48,473 bases of DNA from Burkholderiales bacterium (GCA_026400105.1 JAPLPQ010000072.1:1-48473), one strand, 5' to 3'; positions 1-9,732 are shown, counted from the stretch's first letter. Notes: generated by a model from the letters alone, not told the origin. Made by a program: numbers and translations.

Positions 1-142
1 AGTAGTCGGCAGGCGCGATTTGCACGGTGACTTCACCGTGCTCGAGCTTGACTTGTTTGATCTTGTCGCCGAGCACCTCGGCGACGGTTTGCTGCAGCGC
101 CTCAGGGGCGATCGCCACAGCTTGTGCGGTTGCGTTCGTCAT
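1..142 (-). CDS. nuoC: NADH-quinone oxidoreductase subunit C, 5' part only
   Basis: Only the first 47 codons lie in the window; the gene runs off the left edge. NuoC is a peripheral-arm subunit of respiratory complex I. The visible N-terminus, starting MTNATAQAV and containing VAEVLGDKIKQVKLEHGEV, resembles betaproteobacterial NuoC. The ATG at 142-140 lies 19 bases after the nuoB stop on the same strand. The identification rests mainly on position after nuoA-nuoB, because too little protein is visible for domain evidence. Confidence 0.85.
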   Translation of the reverse strand, partial: MTNATAQAVAIAPEALQQTVAEVLGDKIKQVKLEHGEVTVQIAPADY

Positions 143-161
143 CGGGGATGGTCTCCGGCGC

Positions 162-641
162 TCAAGCGCGCGCAATGGTGTTGGTGCGGCGGATCTTGTT
201 CTGCAGCTGGATGATGCCGTAGATCAGCGCTTCGGCCGTCGGCGGGCAGCCGGGCACATAGACGTCGACCGGCACGATGCGGTCGCAGCCACGCACCACC
301 GAATAGCTGTAGTGGTAGTAGCCGCCGCCGTTGGCGCAGGAGCCCATCGACAGGACCCAGCGCGGCTCTGCCATCTGGTCGTAGACCTTGCGCAGCGCGG
401 GCGCCATCTTGTTGCAAAGGGTACCGGCCACGATCATGAGGTCGGACTGACGCGGACTGGCACGGAAGACTTCGGCGCCGAAACGGGCGATGTCGTAACG
501 GGCCGTGGCCGCGTGCATCATCTCGACGGCGCAGCAGGCCAGACCAAAGGTCATGGGCCAGAGCGAACCGGTTTTGGCCCAGTTCACCACCGAGTCGTAA
601 CTGGTGGTGATGAAACCTTCCTTGAAGACGCCTTCGATCAT
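162..641 (-). CDS. nuoB: NADH-quinone oxidoreductase subunit B
   Basis: NuoB is the 20-kDa subunit of complex I that carries the terminal [4Fe-4S] cluster N2, which passes electrons to quinone at the base of the peripheral arm. The 159-residue protein shows the expected ligands: adjacent C36 and C37, then C102 in GSC, and C132 in PGCPP. The tract [17 protein letters not shown] (about 105-121) is typical of the family. Length is normal for the short proteobacterial form. It follows nuoA with a 25-base gap and precedes nuoC, so it belongs to the nuo operon, which continues beyond the left edge. Confidence 0.98.
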   Translation of the reverse strand: MIEGVFKEGFITTSYDSVVNWAKTGSLWPMTFGLACCAVEMMHAATARYDIARFGAEVFRASPRQSDLMIVAGTLCNKMAPALRKVYDQMAEPRWVLSMGSCANGGGYYHYSYSVVRGCDRIVPVDVYVPGCPPTAEALIYGIIQLQNKIRRTNTIARA

Positions 642-666
642 TTGTACTCCTGAGCGCTAGCGCGCT

Positions 667-1026
667 TCATTCCCAGTCCAGCGCACCGATCTTCCAGGCG
701 TAGACAAAGCCCACGAGCAGGTCGATCAGGAACACCACGCCGGTCCAGAAACCGGTCGAACCGATGTCGGTCAATGCGACCGCCCATGGGATCAGGAACG
801 CGATTTCCAGGTCGAACAGTATGAAGAGGATGGCGACCAGGTAGTAGCGCACATCGAACTTCATGCGGGCGTCTTCGAAAGCCTCGAAGCCGCATTCGTA
901 AGGGGAGTTTTTCGCCGCGTCAGGGCGATTGGGGCCTAGTATGTAGCCCAGGACTTGCGGTAGCACACCCACCGCAAGACCGACCAAAACAAACAAGAGT
1001 ACCGGAAGGTATTGTGCTATGTCCAT
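667..1026 (-). CDS. nuoA: NADH-quinone oxidoreductase subunit A
   Basis: This is a membrane-arm subunit of complex I of 119 residues with three predicted membrane helices: an N-terminal one beginning [17 protein letters not shown], and two more in the second half. The conserved loop [24 protein letters not shown] is cut here to its core, PYECGFEAF, a hallmark of NuoA near the quinone site. I chose the ATG at 1026 (MDIAQYLP) over an upstream in-frame start at 1047 because family members begin at this point. It is the first gene of the nuo operon, just downstream of tRNA-Leu. Confidence 0.97.
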   Translation of the reverse strand: MDIAQYLPVLLFVLVGLAVGVLPQVLGYILGPNRPDAAKNSPYECGFEAFEDARMKFDVRYYLVAILFILFDLEIAFLIPWAVALTDIGSTGFWTGVVFLIDLLVGFVYAWKIGALDWE

Positions 1027-1066
1027 TTGCTTGTTCCGCGGACGCATTGCGCATCCATTGAATTTT

Positions 1067-1151
1067 TGGTGCCGACGGCGAGACTCGAACTCGCACAGCT
1101 TTCGCCACTACCCCCTCAAGATAGCGTGTCTACCAATTTCACCACGTCGGC
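1067..1151 (-). tRNA. tRNA-Leu (anticodon GAG)
   Basis: On the minus strand the acceptor arm GCCGACG (1151-1145) pairs with CGTCGGC (1077-1071), followed by discriminator A and an encoded CCA (1069-1067). A D-arm with TTGGTAGACAC, a TTCGA T-loop and a long variable arm fit a class II leucine tRNA. The anticodon loop TTGAGGG places anticodon GAG at 1117-1115. It lies between secG and nuoA on the same strand, an arrangement familiar in Burkholderiales. Confidence 0.96.
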
Positions 1152-1215
1152 TATTGTCTTGATACAACTTATTGCAAATACCGGGGTACTGCGCTGCACC
1201 AATCCGTGTATTCTA

Positions 1216-1239
1216 GCCGGAAAAAACCGCTTTTCCGGC
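1216..1239 (-). terminator. Perfect hairpin between secG and tRNA-Leu
   Basis: The arms 1216-1224 (GCCGGAAAA) and 1231-1239 (TTTTCCGGC) form a perfect 9-bp stem with a 6-base loop. Read on the minus strand it lies 37 bases past the secG stop. The strand after it lacks a long T-run, so it may be a weak terminator or a processing site between secG and the tRNA. Confidence 0.45.
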
Positions 1240-1276
1240 CAACCCGCAGCTTTTTATGAAGCGGGCGTTTTTGGCG

Positions 1277-1612
1277 TTACTGGCCCGGAATCTGGCCAGC
1301 GGCCGGCTTGGCGGGCGCTGCCGGCGCGGCGGCGGGCGCAGCGCTCTCGAGCACGCTGCCGCTGCTGACCGGCTTGGAGTGACCGAAGTAGGCCAGCGCC
1401 AGCGTGCAGACAAAGAACACGGTGGCCAGCACGCCGGTGCTGCGCGACAGGAAGTTGGCACCGCCGGTGGCGCCAAACAGGCTGGCCGAGCCGCCACCGC
1501 CGAAGGCGGCACCGGCGTCGGCGCCCTTGCCGTGCTGCATCAGGATCAGGCCGATCATGGCCAGCGCAGACACAATTTGAAGGATCAGAAGCAGGTTGAA
1601 GAGAATGGTCAT
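1277..1612 (-). CDS. secG: Preprotein translocase subunit SecG
   Basis: SecG is the small accessory subunit of the SecYEG protein-export channel in the inner membrane. The 111-residue protein has two hydrophobic helices (about 1-23 and 55-75) around the conserved cytoplasmic loop LMQHGKGADAG and GGGGSASLFGATGG, which identify the family. The tail is rich in Ala and Pro. A longer in-frame reading exists upstream, but the ATG at 1612 gives the canonical start MTILFNLLLILQ. It begins 11 bases after the tpiA stop; tpiA-secG pairing is common in betaproteobacteria. Confidence 0.96.
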   Translation of the reverse strand: MTILFNLLLILQIVSALAMIGLILMQHGKGADAGAAFGGGGSASLFGATGGANFLSRSTGVLATVFFVCTLALAYFGHSKPVSSGSVLESAAPAAAPAAPAKPAAGQIPGQ

Positions 1613-1623
1613 GATCTGGGGCT

Positions 1624-2394
1624 TCAGATGACAGCCGCCGCGAGCGGACAGCTGGCAATGATGGAGAGGAATTCGTCGGCCTTGAGCGAGGCGCCGCCAA
1701 TCAGGCCGCCGTCGATGTCGGGCTGGCTCAGCAGTTCGGCGGCGTTGCCCGCGTTCATGCTGCCGCCGTAGAGGATGCGGTTGCGGCTGGAATGCGCCGA
1801 CGCCGCCTTGAGCTGGGAGCGCAGCACCGCATGCACCGCCTGCGCCTGTTCGGGCGTCGCGGTGCGACCAGTGCCGATGGCCCAGACCGGCTCGTAGGCC
1901 ACCACGATCTCGCTGGCGCAATGGCCGACCGCATGGATCACGGCCGACAGCTGGCGCTTGACCACGAACTCGGTGCGGCCGGCTTCGCGATCAGCCAGCG
2001 TCTCGCCGACGCAGACGATCGGCGTGATGCCGGCGGCCAGCGCGCGCTGTGCCTTCTGTGCCACCTGGTCATCGGTTTCGCCATGGTATTGGCGGCGCTC
2101 CGAATGACCGAGGATCACATAGCGGCAGGCGAAGTCGCGCAGCATCGCGGCGGCGACCTCGCCGGTGTAGGCGCCCGACTCGTGCGCCGAGCAGTCCTGG
2201 GCGCCCCAGCCGAGCGCCGTACCCTGCAGCAGGGCTTGCAGCTGCGCCAGATAGGGCGAGCTGGCACAGAGGGCGACATCGGCAGCGGCGACCGCGTCGT
2301 CGTTCAGTCCGACCAGCAGCGTCTGCAGCAGTCCGGCGTTGGTCGCCAGGCTGCCGTTCATCTTCCAGTTACCGACAATCAGTTTCTTCGTCAT
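1624..2394 (-). CDS. tpiA: Triose-phosphate isomerase
   Basis: Interconverts dihydroxyacetone phosphate and glyceraldehyde 3-phosphate in glycolysis and gluconeogenesis (cytoplasm). The 256-residue protein keeps all the active-site motifs: GNWKMN with K11, LGHSERR with the electrophilic H97, the catalytic base E168 in [11 protein letters not shown], which starts the flexible loop 6, and the phosphate-binding [10 protein letters not shown] near residue 217. Length is normal. It is 28 bases after the qor stop and 11 bases before secG, all on the minus strand, so it is probably cotranscribed with its neighbours. Confidence 0.98.
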   Translation of the reverse strand: MTKKLIVGNWKMNGSLATNAGLLQTLLVGLNDDAVAAADVALCASSPYLAQLQALLQGTALGWGAQDCSAHESGAYTGEVAAAMLRDFACRYVILGHSERRQYHGETDDQVAQKAQRALAAGITPIVCVGETLADREAGRTEFVVKRQLSAVIHAVGHCASEIVVAYEPVWAIGTGRTATPEQAQAVHAVLRSQLKAASAHSSRNRILYGGSMNAGNAAELLSQPDIDGGLIGGASLKADEFLSIIASCPLAAAVI

Positions 2395-2422
2395 GCTTGA
2401 GAAGGACAGGAGGGTTGCGGGT

Positions 2423-3418
2423 TCAGGCTGGCGCCCAGTCGAGCAGGAGCTTGCCGATATGCTGGTTGGATTCCATCAGCGCGTGCGCCTGCGCAGCCTG
2501 CGCCGCCGGGAACACCTGATGGATCACGGGCTTGATCTGACCGGACTCGATCAGCGGCCAGACCAGATGGCGCAGCGAGCGCGCGATCGCGGCCTTGAAG
2601 GCCAGCGGACGCGGACGCAGCGTGGAGCCGGTGACCGTCAGGCGCCGGCGCAGCACCTTGCCGGCGTTGATCTCGGCCTTGGCGCCACCTTGCACCGCGA
2701 TGATGACCAGGCGACCGTCCTCGGCCAGGCAGTCGATCTCGCGCGCCACATAGGGCCCGGCCACCATGTCGAGGATGACATCGACACCGCGTCCGCCCGT
2801 GAGACGGGCGACTTCGGCGACAAAGTCCTGCGACTTGTAGTCGATCGCATGGTCGGCGCCAAGCGCCAGGCAGGCTTGCGCCTTGTCGGCGCTGCCGACG
2901 GTCACGATGACCTGGGCGCCACGCGCCTTGGCCAGCTGGATCGCGGTGACGCCGATGCCGCTCGAGCCGCCCTGCACCAGCAGGGTCTCGCCGGGCTGCA
3001 GCTGGCCGCGCTCGAAGACGTTGCTCCAGACCGTGAAGAAGGTCTCGGGCAGTCCCGCGGCCTCCAGCTCGGTCCAGCCCTTGGGCACCGGCAGGCATTG
3101 CGCCACCGGGGCGACGCAGTATTCGGCATAGCCGCCGCCGGCCACCAGCGCGCAGACGCTGTCGCCGAGGTGCAAGCCCTCGGCCGCCAGCGCCGCGGCA
3201 TCGCCCTCGACGATCACGCCGGCCACTTCGAGGCCGGGGATGTCGGAGGCGCCTGGCGGCACCGGATAGTTGCCGGTGCGCTGCAGCACGTCGGGACGGT
3301 TGACGCCCGAGGCGCTGACGCGGATCAGCAGCTCGCCCGCGCCCGGAACCGGACGCTCGCGCTGCCCCATCTTGAGCACCTCGGGGGCGCCAGGGGTCGT
3401 GATCTCGACGGCCTGCAT
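2423..3418 (-). CDS. NAD(P)H-quinone oxidoreductase, zinc-free MDR (PIG3/QOR) type
   Basis: A medium-chain dehydrogenase/reductase of 331 residues. The N-terminal GroES-like half contains the family tract [20 protein letters not shown]; the Rossmann half carries the NADPH motif [18 protein letters not shown] (about 143-160). The structural and catalytic zinc cysteines of alcohol dehydrogenases are absent, as expected for the quinone oxidoreductase branch. Its start lies only 7 bases from the pnp stop, so translation is probably linked to pnp. The substrate cannot be told from sequence; PIG3-like enzymes reduce quinones and related electrophiles. Confidence 0.92.
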   Translation of the reverse strand: MQAVEITTPGAPEVLKMGQRERPVPGAGELLIRVSASGVNRPDVLQRTGNYPVPPGASDIPGLEVAGVIVEGDAAALAAEGLHLGDSVCALVAGGGYAEYCVAPVAQCLPVPKGWTELEAAGLPETFFTVWSNVFERGQLQPGETLLVQGGSSGIGVTAIQLAKARGAQVIVTVGSADKAQACLALGADHAIDYKSQDFVAEVARLTGGRGVDVILDMVAGPYVAREIDCLAEDGRLVIIAVQGGAKAEINAGKVLRRRLTVTGSTLRPRPLAFKAAIARSLRHLVWPLIESGQIKPVIHQVFPAAQAAQAHALMESNQHIGKLLLDWAPA

Positions 3419-3425
3419 CGCTGGC

Positions 3426-5555
3426 TTACTGCTGTTGTTGCTGCTGCTGGGCGAACGCTTCTTCGCGATCGATCAGCGCCTTCATCGACAGCTTGACGCG
3501 ACCCTTTTCGTCGGTCTCGAGCACCTTGACCTTGACGATCTGGCCTTCGGTCAGGAAGTCGGTGACCTTCTCGACGCGCTGGTGCGCGATCTGGCTGATG
3601 TGCAGCAGGCCGTCCTTGCCCGGCAGCAGGTTGATCAGGGCACCGAAGTCCAGGATCTTGGTGACCGGGCCTTCGTAGACCTTGCCGACTTCGACTTCGG
3701 CGGTGATCTGCTCGATGCGGCGCTTGGCCTCGTCGGCCTTGGCCGATTCGGTGGCGGCGATCGTGATGGTGCCGTCTTCCTCGATGTTGATCTGGCAGCC
3801 GGTCTCTTCGGTCAGCGCGCGGATGGTGGCGCCGCCCTTGCCGATCACGTCACGGATCTTCTCGGGGTTGATCTTCATGGTGAACAGCTTGGGCGCGAAG
3901 TCGGAGACTTCGGTCTTGGCTTCGCCCATGGCGCTTTGCATCTTGTCGAGGATATGCAGGCGGGCTTCCTTGGCCTGGGCCAGCGCGACCTGCATGATTT
4001 CCTTGGTGATGCCCTGGATCTTGATGTCCATCTGCAGCGCGGTCACGCCAGCGGTGGTGCCGGCGACCTTGAAGTCCATGTCGCCGAGGTGATCCTCGTC
4101 ACCCAGGATGTCGGTCAGCACCGCGAAGCGGTTGCCGTCCTTGATCAGGCCCATGGCGATGCCGGCCACATGGGCCTTCATCGGCACGCCGGCATCCATC
4201 AGCGCCAGGCAGCCGCCGCAGACCGAAGCCATCGACGAGGAGCCGTTGGACTCGGTGATCTCGGACACCACGCGCAGGGTGTAGGGGAACTCTTCCTTGC
4301 TCGGCAGCGCGGCGACCAGGGCGCGCTTGGCCAGGCGGCCGTGGCCGATCTCGCGACGCTTGGGGCTGCCGACGCGACCGGTTTCGCCGGTGGCGAAGGG
4401 AGGCATGTTGTAGTGCAGCATGAAGCGGTCTTCGAACTCGCCGGCCAGCGCGTCGATGCGCTGCGCGTCGCGGTCGGTGCCCAGGGTCGCGACGACCAGG
4501 GCCTGCGTTTCGCCACGGGTGAACAGGGCCGAGCCGTGGGTGCGCGGCAGCACGCTGCTGCGGATCTCGATCGGGCGCACGGTGCGGGTGTCGCGACCGT
4601 CGATGCGCGGCTCGCCGGCCAGGATCTGGCCGCGCACGATGCGCGCTTCGATGTCGAACAGCAGGCCTTCGACCTTGACGCCGTCGAACTCGACGCCGTC
4701 GGCCTTCAGGCCGGCCATGACTTCAGCGTAGGCGCTGCGGCAGGCCTGGGTGCGGGCCTGCTTGTTGCGGATCTGGTAGGCGGCGGCCAGCTTGTCGGCG
4801 CCCAGGGTCTCGACCTTGGCGATCAGCGCTTCGTCGCGCGCCGGGGCCTGCCAGTTCCATTCCGGCTTGCCGGCCTCGCGCACCAGGTCGTTGATCGCGG
4901 CGATGGCGATGTTGCCCTGCTCGTGACCGAACACGATGGCGGCCAGCATCAGGTCTTCGGACAGCTGCTGCGCCTCGGACTCGACCATCAGCACGGCGGC
5001 TTCGGTGCCGGCGACGATCAGGTCCATCTGGCTGTTCTTGCGCGCGGTCTGACCCGGGTTGAGCACGAACTCGCCATTGACGTAACCGACGCGAGCCGCG
5101 CCGATCGGGCCATTGAACGGGATGCCGGAGACCGACAGCGCGGCGCTGGTCGCGATCATGGCGGCGATGTCGGCGTCGACTTCAGGGTTCAGCGACAGGG
5201 TGTGAATCACGACCTGCACTTCGTTGAAGAAGCCTTCCGGGAACAGCGGGCGGATCGGACGGTCGATCAGGCGGCTGGTCAGGGTCTCGAACTCGGACGG
5301 GCGGCCTTCGCGCTTGAAGAAGCTGCCCGGGATCTTGCCGGCGGCGTACGACTTCTCGAGGTAGTCGACGGTCAGCGGGAAGAAGTCCTGGCCGGCCTTG
5401 GCATCGGACTTGGCGACCACGGTGGCCAGCACGACGGTGCCGTCCATGTCGAGCAGCACGGCGCCGCTGGACTGACGGGCGATCTCGCCGGTTTCCATGC
5501 GGACGGTGTTCTGACCCCATTGGAAGGTCTTGGTGACTTTGTTGAACAGGCTCAT
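3426..5555 (-). CDS. pnp: Polyribonucleotide nucleotidyltransferase (PNPase)
   Basis: PNPase is a phosphorolytic 3'-5' exoribonuclease and degradosome component. The 709-residue protein has the standard order: RNase PH domain 1, an alpha-helical linker, RNase PH domain 2 with acidic catalytic residues in [18 protein letters not shown], a KH domain with [12 protein letters not shown] (about 560-570), and an S1 domain (about 620-690). It ends in a run of seven glutamines. The ATG at 5555 is preceded by AGGAAAT. It follows rpsO, the classical rpsO-pnp arrangement, with a terminator-like hairpin between them. Confidence 0.98.
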   Translation of the reverse strand: MSLFNKVTKTFQWGQNTVRMETGEIARQSSGAVLLDMDGTVVLATVVAKSDAKAGQDFFPLTVDYLEKSYAAGKIPGSFFKREGRPSEFETLTSRLIDRPIRPLFPEGFFNEVQVVIHTLSLNPEVDADIAAMIATSAALSVSGIPFNGPIGAARVGYVNGEFVLNPGQTARKNSQMDLIVAGTEAAVLMVESEAQQLSEDLMLAAIVFGHEQGNIAIAAINDLVREAGKPEWNWQAPARDEALIAKVETLGADKLAAAYQIRNKQARTQACRSAYAEVMAGLKADGVEFDGVKVEGLLFDIEARIVRGQILAGEPRIDGRDTRTVRPIEIRSSVLPRTHGSALFTRGETQALVVATLGTDRDAQRIDALAGEFEDRFMLHYNMPPFATGETGRVGSPKRREIGHGRLAKRALVAALPSKEEFPYTLRVVSEITESNGSSSMASVCGGCLALMDAGVPMKAHVAGIAMGLIKDGNRFAVLTDILGDEDHLGDMDFKVAGTTAGVTALQMDIKIQGITKEIMQVALAQAKEARLHILDKMQSAMGEAKTEVSDFAPKLFTMKINPEKIRDVIGKGGATIRALTEETGCQINIEEDGTITIAATESAKADEAKRRIEQITAEVEVGKVYEGPVTKILDFGALINLLPGKDGLLHISQIAHQRVEKVTDFLTEGQIVKVKVLETDEKGRVKLSMKALIDREEAFAQQQQQQQ

Positions 5556-5719
5556 AGATTTCCTAGGATGTTGTGCGCTAAAGGGCAGCGCACGGTGCCT
5601 GGAGTCAGGCCATCAGAACACGATGCCATTCCAGCGCAGACCCGATTGGGCCTCGTTGGAATGACACAGCTTCGCTCTGAAAAGGCAAAACTCCGGTTTT
5701 TCGGGGTTTAGAAAGCGCA

Positions 5720-5752
5720 AAACGCCTGAGTGGCCAAGCAACCCAGGCGTTT
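5720..5752 (-). terminator. Hairpin between rpsO and pnp
   Basis: Arms 5720-5728 and 5744-5752 (AAACGCCTG and CAGGCGTTT) form a perfect 9-bp stem with a 15-base loop. Read on the minus strand it lies 24 bases after the rpsO stop and is followed by a short T-run and then TTTC. It is probably the rpsO terminator/attenuator that limits read-through into pnp, as known for enteric rpsO-pnp. Confidence 0.7.
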
Positions 5753-5775
5753 CGGTCAGCAAGACAGCGTCAAGT

Positions 5776-6042
5776 TTACTTGCGCAGGCCCAGCTTCTGG
5801 ATCAGGGCGACGTAACGCGAAGCGTCCTTGGCCTTCAGGTAGTCCAGCAGCTTGCGGCGGCGGCTGACCATCTTGAGCAGACCGCGACGACCGTGGTGGT
5901 CCTTGGCGTGGGTCTTGAAATGCGGCATCAGTTCATTGATGCGTGCGGTCATGATGGCGACTTGCACTTCCGGGCTACCGGTGTCGGTGGCGCTGCGGGC
6001 GTTGGCGGCAATGACTTGCGCCTTGTTTTCAAAAGAGATCAT
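5776..6042 (-). CDS. rpsO: 30S ribosomal protein S15
   Basis: Primary 16S rRNA-binding protein of the small-subunit platform. The 88-residue length and the motifs [21 protein letters not shown] cut to its core [28 protein letters not shown] (core [16 protein letters not shown]) and the C-terminal LIQKLGLRK are diagnostic. It precedes pnp on the same strand. A sigma-70-type promoter lies upstream at 6139-6167, leaving a leader of roughly 90 bases. In E. coli S15 represses its own translation through the leader; whether that holds here is not visible. Confidence 0.98.
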   Translation of the reverse strand: MISFENKAQVIAANARSATDTGSPEVQVAIMTARINELMPHFKTHAKDHHGRRGLLKMVSRRRKLLDYLKAKDASRYVALIQKLGLRK

Positions 6043-6138
6043 CGGGTGTCCTTATGTGACTTGCATCCCGCCGCAGCCCCCTCTTCGGGGCAGCCGCAAC
6101 GGGCGTGAAACCACTCGCCGAAATGGCGGGGGTCGTTG

Positions 6139-6167
6139 ATTATAGCGCGGCGCCGGCCGGCTGACCA
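6139..6167 (-). promoter_or_regulatory. Predicted sigma-70 promoter of rpsO
   Basis: On the minus strand a perfect -10 TATAAT (6144-6139) lies 17 bases after TGGTCA (6167-6162, four of six matches to TTGACA). It sits between the stop of the upstream binding-protein gene and rpsO. Confidence 0.65.
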
Positions 6168-6172
6168 GGGAT

Positions 6173-7516
6173 TCAGGGCCGCACCATGCGGCAGCTGTGG
6201 GCGTGCGAGGCCGCCTCGGCATTGAGCTGGTGCACGACCCGGAAACCGTAGCCAGAGCCCTCGACATCGAACGGCACGCCCTTGGCGCCCTTGCGGTCCA
6301 TGATCGCGACCATCAGCGGCTGCTGCGCCTGGTGGTCGCCGGCACGCATCTGCAGCCGCTGGCCGGCCAGGCTGACATCGGCTTGCTCGAGCGCACGTGC
6401 GACGGCCAGCGCGGACGGGACGGCCGACCCGCCCGGCCCGGCGCCCTGCCCTGTCCCTTGAGCAGCAGCACGCTCGAGCGCCTGCGCCAGCGCCTCGATC
6501 ATCAGCTGCATGCGCAGGTGCACGTAATCGTCCTCGGGCTTCGGGAAGCGCTGGCGGAACGCCTGGTAGAAGGCCTTGCTGGCCTGGCCCGGCGCGTTCG
6601 GGAACCATTCGGCCACCGCCAGCACCTGGCCGACGCCGGCCTCGCCCAGCGCGGCCGGCGCGCCCAGCGCGTTGCCGTAGAAGGTGTAGAACTTGCCCTC
6701 GTAGCCGACCTCGCGCGCGGCCTTGACCAGCAGCGTGAGGTCGTTGCCCCAGTTGCCGGTGATGACGGCCTGGGCGCCGCTGGCCTTGATCTTGCTCGCG
6801 TAGGGCAGGAAGTCCTTGACGCGCGCCATCGGATGAAGCTCCTCGCCGACGATTTTCACGTCGGGGCGGCGCATGCCGAGCTGACGCCTGGCCTCGCGCA
6901 ACACCGACTGGCCGAAGCTGTAGTCCTGGCCGATCAGGTAGACGCTGGCGACCTGACGGTCGTTCTTGAGCACATCCATCAGCGCGGCCATGCGCATGTC
7001 GGCATGGGCATCGAAACGGAAATGCCAGAAGCTGCAGCGCTCGTTGGTCAACGCCGGATCGACCGCCGAATAGTTCAGGAACAGCACCTGCTGCGCCGGA
7101 TTGCGCTCGTTGTGCTTGGCGATCGCGTCGATCAGGGCGCCAGCGACCGCGGAAGAATTGCCCTGGGCGACGATGCGGATGCCGGCATCGATGGCCGAGC
7201 GCAGGGCGGCCAGCGCTTCCTCGATCTGGCCCTTGCTGTCGTAGCGCTCGATCGCGAGCAAAGCCCGGCCGCCAGCGAGCTTGATGCCGCCGCGTGCGTT
7301 GACGCGTTCGGCGGCCAGCACCAGGTTGCGGTGCACGGCCTCGCCGGTGTTGGCGATCGGGCCCGACAGGCTCTCGATCAGCGCCACGCGGATCGGAGCC
7401 TGGATCGGTGCCTGGGCCGGACTGGCGGCCAGCGCCGGCAGCGCCGCAGCGCCCAGCAGACTGGCCAGCGCCAGCAGCGAATGACGGCGGTTGAACGAGC
7501 TCGTGCGTAGGTTCAT
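6173..7516 (-). CDS. ABC transporter substrate-binding protein, branched-chain amino acid (LivJ-like) type
   Basis: A periplasmic type I binding protein of 447 residues. The N-terminus has an Arg-rich n-region (NRRHSLLALAS) and a hydrophobic stretch ending near ALAASPAQA, a Sec or possibly Tat signal. The mature part opens with IRVALIESLSGPIANTGEAV, shortened here to its core LIESLSGPIANTGE, typical of Peripla_BP_6. The ATG at 7516 follows GGAGA; an in-frame ATG at 7540 is less likely. No permease or ATPase gene lies beside it, so it is an orphan. The ligand is unknown; relatives bind amino acids, amides or aromatic acids. Confidence 0.85.
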   Translation of the reverse strand: MNLRTSSFNRRHSLLALASLLGAAALPALAASPAQAPIQAPIRVALIESLSGPIANTGEAVHRNLVLAAERVNARGGIKLAGGRALLAIERYDSKGQIEEALAALRSAIDAGIRIVAQGNSSAVAGALIDAIAKHNERNPAQQVLFLNYSAVDPALTNERCSFWHFRFDAHADMRMAALMDVLKNDRQVASVYLIGQDYSFGQSVLREARRQLGMRRPDVKIVGEELHPMARVKDFLPYASKIKASGAQAVITGNWGNDLTLLVKAAREVGYEGKFYTFYGNALGAPAALGEAGVGQVLAVAEWFPNAPGQASKAFYQAFRQRFPKPEDDYVHLRMQLMIEALAQALERAAAQGTGQGAGPGGSAVPSALAVARALEQADVSLAGQRLQMRAGDHQAQQPLMVAIMDRKGAKGVPFDVEGSGYGFRVVHQLNAEAASHAHSCRMVRP

Positions 7517-7584
7517 GATTTCTCCAGTGAAAAGCCGCATCCGGGCTGAGCCGCGGGACCGCCGGGTGCAGGAAGCGGACGCGC

Positions 7585-8637
7585 TCAGGCCGGCAAGGAC
7601 AGCTCGGCCAGCGGCCAGCGCGGGCGGACGTCGAAGGCATAGCCAGTTCCGGCGGCTGCGGCGCGGTCAGTCAGGCCGGCCTGCACCCGCATGCCGGCGG
7701 CCAGCGCGATCATGGCACCGTTGTCGGTGCACAGGTGCAGCTCGGGGTAATGCACGCGCCAGCCGCGCTTGGCGCAGGCCGCGTTGAGTTGCTCGCGCAA
7801 GCTGGCATTGGCGCCGACGCCGCCGGCCACGACCAGACGCTTCAGGCCCGACTGCTTGAGCGCGGCGACGGACTTCTTGACCAGCACCTCGACGATCGCG
7901 GCCTGGGTCGAGGCCGCCAGGTCGGCCTGGCGCGCGGGCAGCTCATCGCCGAGCTTCCTGGCCTGGGTCAGCACGGCGGTCTTGAGCCCGGCGAACGAGA
8001 AATCGAGATCGCCGCTGTGCAGCAGCGGCCGCGGCAGCTTGAAGGCTTGCGGGTCGCCCTGCTGCGCCAGGCGCGACAGCGCGGGGCCGCCGGGGTAGCC
8101 CAGGCCGAGCAGCTTGGCCGACTTGTCGAAGGCCTCGCCGGCCGCGTCGTCGATGGTCTCGCCGAGCAACTCGTAGCGGCCGACACCGTCGACGCGCATG
8201 AGCTGGGTGTGGCCGCCCGAGACCAGCAGCGCGATGAAGGGGAATTCGGGCGGATCGATGCTCAGGAAGGGCGAGAGCAGATGGCCTTCGAGGTGGTGCA
8301 CGCCGAGCGTGGGCTTGTCGAGCGCCGCCGCGATCGCGCAGGCGACGCCAGCGCCGACCAGCAGCGCGCCGGCCAGACCCGGGCCGCGGGTGTAGGCCAC
8401 CAGATCAACCGCGTCGAGCGCCAGCCCGGCCTGCTGCAGGGCGGCTTCGGTCAGCGGCAGCACGCGGCGGATATGGTCGCGACTGGCGAGTTCGGGCACC
8501 ACGCCGCCGTAGGCCTGGTGCATCTCGATCTGGCTGTGCAGCGCGTGGCCGAGCAGGCGCGGCACGGCGCTGCCGCTGGCATCGACCAGCGCCACGCCGG
8601 TTTCGTCGCAAGAGGATTCGATTCCGAGGATCAACAT
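7585..8637 (-). CDS. tsaD: tRNA N6-adenosine threonylcarbamoyltransferase
   Basis: Transfers the threonylcarbamoyl group to A37 of ANN-reading tRNAs (t6A synthesis) with TsaB and TsaE. The 350-residue ASKHA-fold protein begins [14 protein letters not shown] and has the metal-binding HLEGH (H115, H119), the conserved [12 protein letters not shown] region and the SGGHTQL motif. The start at 8637 is the canonical one; a longer reading upstream is not family-like. There is no ribosome-binding site, and a TACACT element ends 6 bases before the ATG, so the mRNA could be leaderless. It is divergent from the nitrate-sensor gene. Confidence 0.98.
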   Translation of the reverse strand: MLILGIESSCDETGVALVDASGSAVPRLLGHALHSQIEMHQAYGGVVPELASRDHIRRVLPLTEAALQQAGLALDAVDLVAYTRGPGLAGALLVGAGVACAIAAALDKPTLGVHHLEGHLLSPFLSIDPPEFPFIALLVSGGHTQLMRVDGVGRYELLGETIDDAAGEAFDKSAKLLGLGYPGGPALSRLAQQGDPQAFKLPRPLLHSGDLDFSFAGLKTAVLTQARKLGDELPARQADLAASTQAAIVEVLVKKSVAALKQSGLKRLVVAGGVGANASLREQLNAACAKRGWRVHYPELHLCTDNGAMIALAAGMRVQAGLTDRAAAAGTGYAFDVRPRWPLAELSLPA

Positions 8638-8643
8638 GGGGCG

Positions 8644-8649
8644 AGTGTA
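8644..8649 (-). promoter_or_regulatory. -10-like TACACT immediately before tsaD
   Basis: TACACT on the minus strand (8649-8644) ends 6 bases before the tsaD ATG, which would put the transcription start at or beside the start codon. The -35 is weak (TTTCGC at 16 bp). The intervening CGCCCC has no Shine-Dalgarno character. Confidence 0.4.
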
Positions 8650-8661
8650 AGCGCGTCGCAA

Positions 8662-8677
8662 TGGCGCGAAACTTGCT
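8662..8677 (+). promoter_or_regulatory. Predicted sigma-54 promoter of the NIT sensor-ANTAR operon
   Basis: TGGCGCG-AAAC-TTGCT matches the -24/-12 consensus TGGCACG-N4-TTGCT with one substitution, and the GG and GC pairs are correctly spaced. The predicted start is near 8688, about 31 bases before the sensor ATG. The site lies in the 81-base gap shared with tsaD. Confidence 0.65.
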
Positions 8678-8718
8678 TGGTGAAACCGACAGTTTTGTCG
8701 CAATCGGGGGGAGCAAGC

Positions 8719-9732
8719 ATGAGGCAAGAGACCGGGTATCTGGCGCCCCTGCGCCAGCAGACAGCAAGCGCACTGGAGTGGCCGCTGTCATGCATCGAAC
8801 TGGTGCAGCGCTGCACCGATTTGATCGACGAACTGCAGCGCGAGCGCGGCCTGGGCCAGCTGTTGCTGAGCAGCGTGGGCGAAAGCTACGCGGCGGCCTT
8901 GCGCGAACAGTTGCGCCTGAGCGACGAAGCCGAACAGGCGCTGCGCAGCCAGCTGCTGCGACTCGCTGCCCTGCCCGCGACGGCTGACCCGGCACAGGCC
9001 GAACTGGCGCGGCTCGGCCTGGCGCTGCTGAATTCGCCCGGCCTGGCCGACCTGCTGCCGATGCGCCGCTGCCTGCTGCTGCTGCGCTGCACCCGCGAGC
9101 AGATGTTCGACGCCTACTGCGCCTTGCTGGCGCAACTGCTCGAGCTGGTCGAGGCCGCGGCCCAGGCCATGCCCGAACCCGCCCTGACACAAGAGCTCAC
9201 CACCTTGCTGCAGCTGATGTGGGGCAAGGAATACAGCGGACAGGAGCGCGCCAGCGGTGCCGGCCTGTACGCCTCGGGCCTTCACGATGCGCGGGTCTGG
9301 CAGCGCATCGTCCAGCTGATCGATGCCCAGCATCGCTGCGCCTCGGCCTTCATCAGCCGCGCCAGGCCTGGCGCGCGCAAGCGCCTCAATGACTCGCTGC
9401 AGCACGAGACCCAGGCCGAACTCGAACGGCTGCGCCAGCAGCTGGCCGACAGCCCGGACCAGGCGCCGCTGGAGCCGGGAATGGGCGAGCTCTGGTTTCG
9501 CAGCTGCAGCCGGCGCATGAACGAACTGCGCGAAGTCGAGCGCAACCTGCTGCAGGAGATGCTGCAGGAGCTGGCGCAACGGCAGGCCTACGCCGCCACG
9601 ATCGCGCCTGCGGCTGCGTCACGCGCGACCCGGCTGGCGCCCGGCACGGTCGAGACGGTGCTGCGCACGGCCACGGCCTGGCTGGCGGCTGCCAGCCCTG
9701 GCAACGCGGCGCAAAGCGGTACGCCGGCATGA
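8719..9732 (+). CDS. Stand-alone nitrate/nitrite-sensing (NIT) domain protein
   Basis: A soluble, mostly alpha-helical protein of 337 residues with no signal peptide or membrane segment. It has the two hallmarks of the NIT domain: the early helix [18 protein letters not shown] with E42-R43-G44, and a second Arg-bearing helix around [14 protein letters not shown] (about residues 176-189). In Klebsiella NasR the NIT domain binds nitrate and is fused to ANTAR; here the ANTAR part is the next gene, overlapping by four bases (ATGA at 9729-9732). No kinase, HAMP or output domain is visible. The ATG at 8719 follows GGGGGAG at good spacing. Inferred role: it controls the ANTAR partner according to nitrate. 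NIT assignment is fairly sure; the mechanism is inference. Confidence 0.85.
   Translation: MRQETGYLAPLRQQTASALEWPLSCIELVQRCTDLIDELQRERGLGQLLLSSVGESYAAALREQLRLSDEAEQALRSQLLRLAALPATADPAQAELARLGLALLNSPGLADLLPMRRCLLLLRCTREQMFDAYCALLAQLLELVEAAAQAMPEPALTQELTTLLQLMWGKEYSGQERASGAGLYASGLHDARVWQRIVQLIDAQHRCASAFISRARPGARKRLNDSLQHETQAELERLRQQLADSPDQAPLEPGMGELWFRSCSRRMNELREVERNLLQEMLQELAQRQAYAATIAPAAASRATRLAPGTVETVLRTATAWLAAASPGNAAQSGTPA

Noticed and set aside
3270..5711. Open frame of 813 codons antisense to pnp
   Set aside because: The plus-strand frame mirrors the GC3-biased codons of pnp, has repetitive Asp/Gly/Leu/Arg/Val composition and no family motifs. pnp is certain on the other strand.
8496..8521. 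GCACCA and TGGTGC half-sites upstream of the sensor-gene sigma-54 promoter
   Set aside because: The spacing is 14 bases against about 5 for NtrC, and the bases encode conserved TsaD residues around its MHQAYGG motif.
8719..9732. Sensor gene read as a histidine kinase or chemoreceptor
   Set aside because: No membrane helices, HAMP, phosphoacceptor, ATPase or signalling coiled-coil motif is present; only the NIT-type helical domain is visible.
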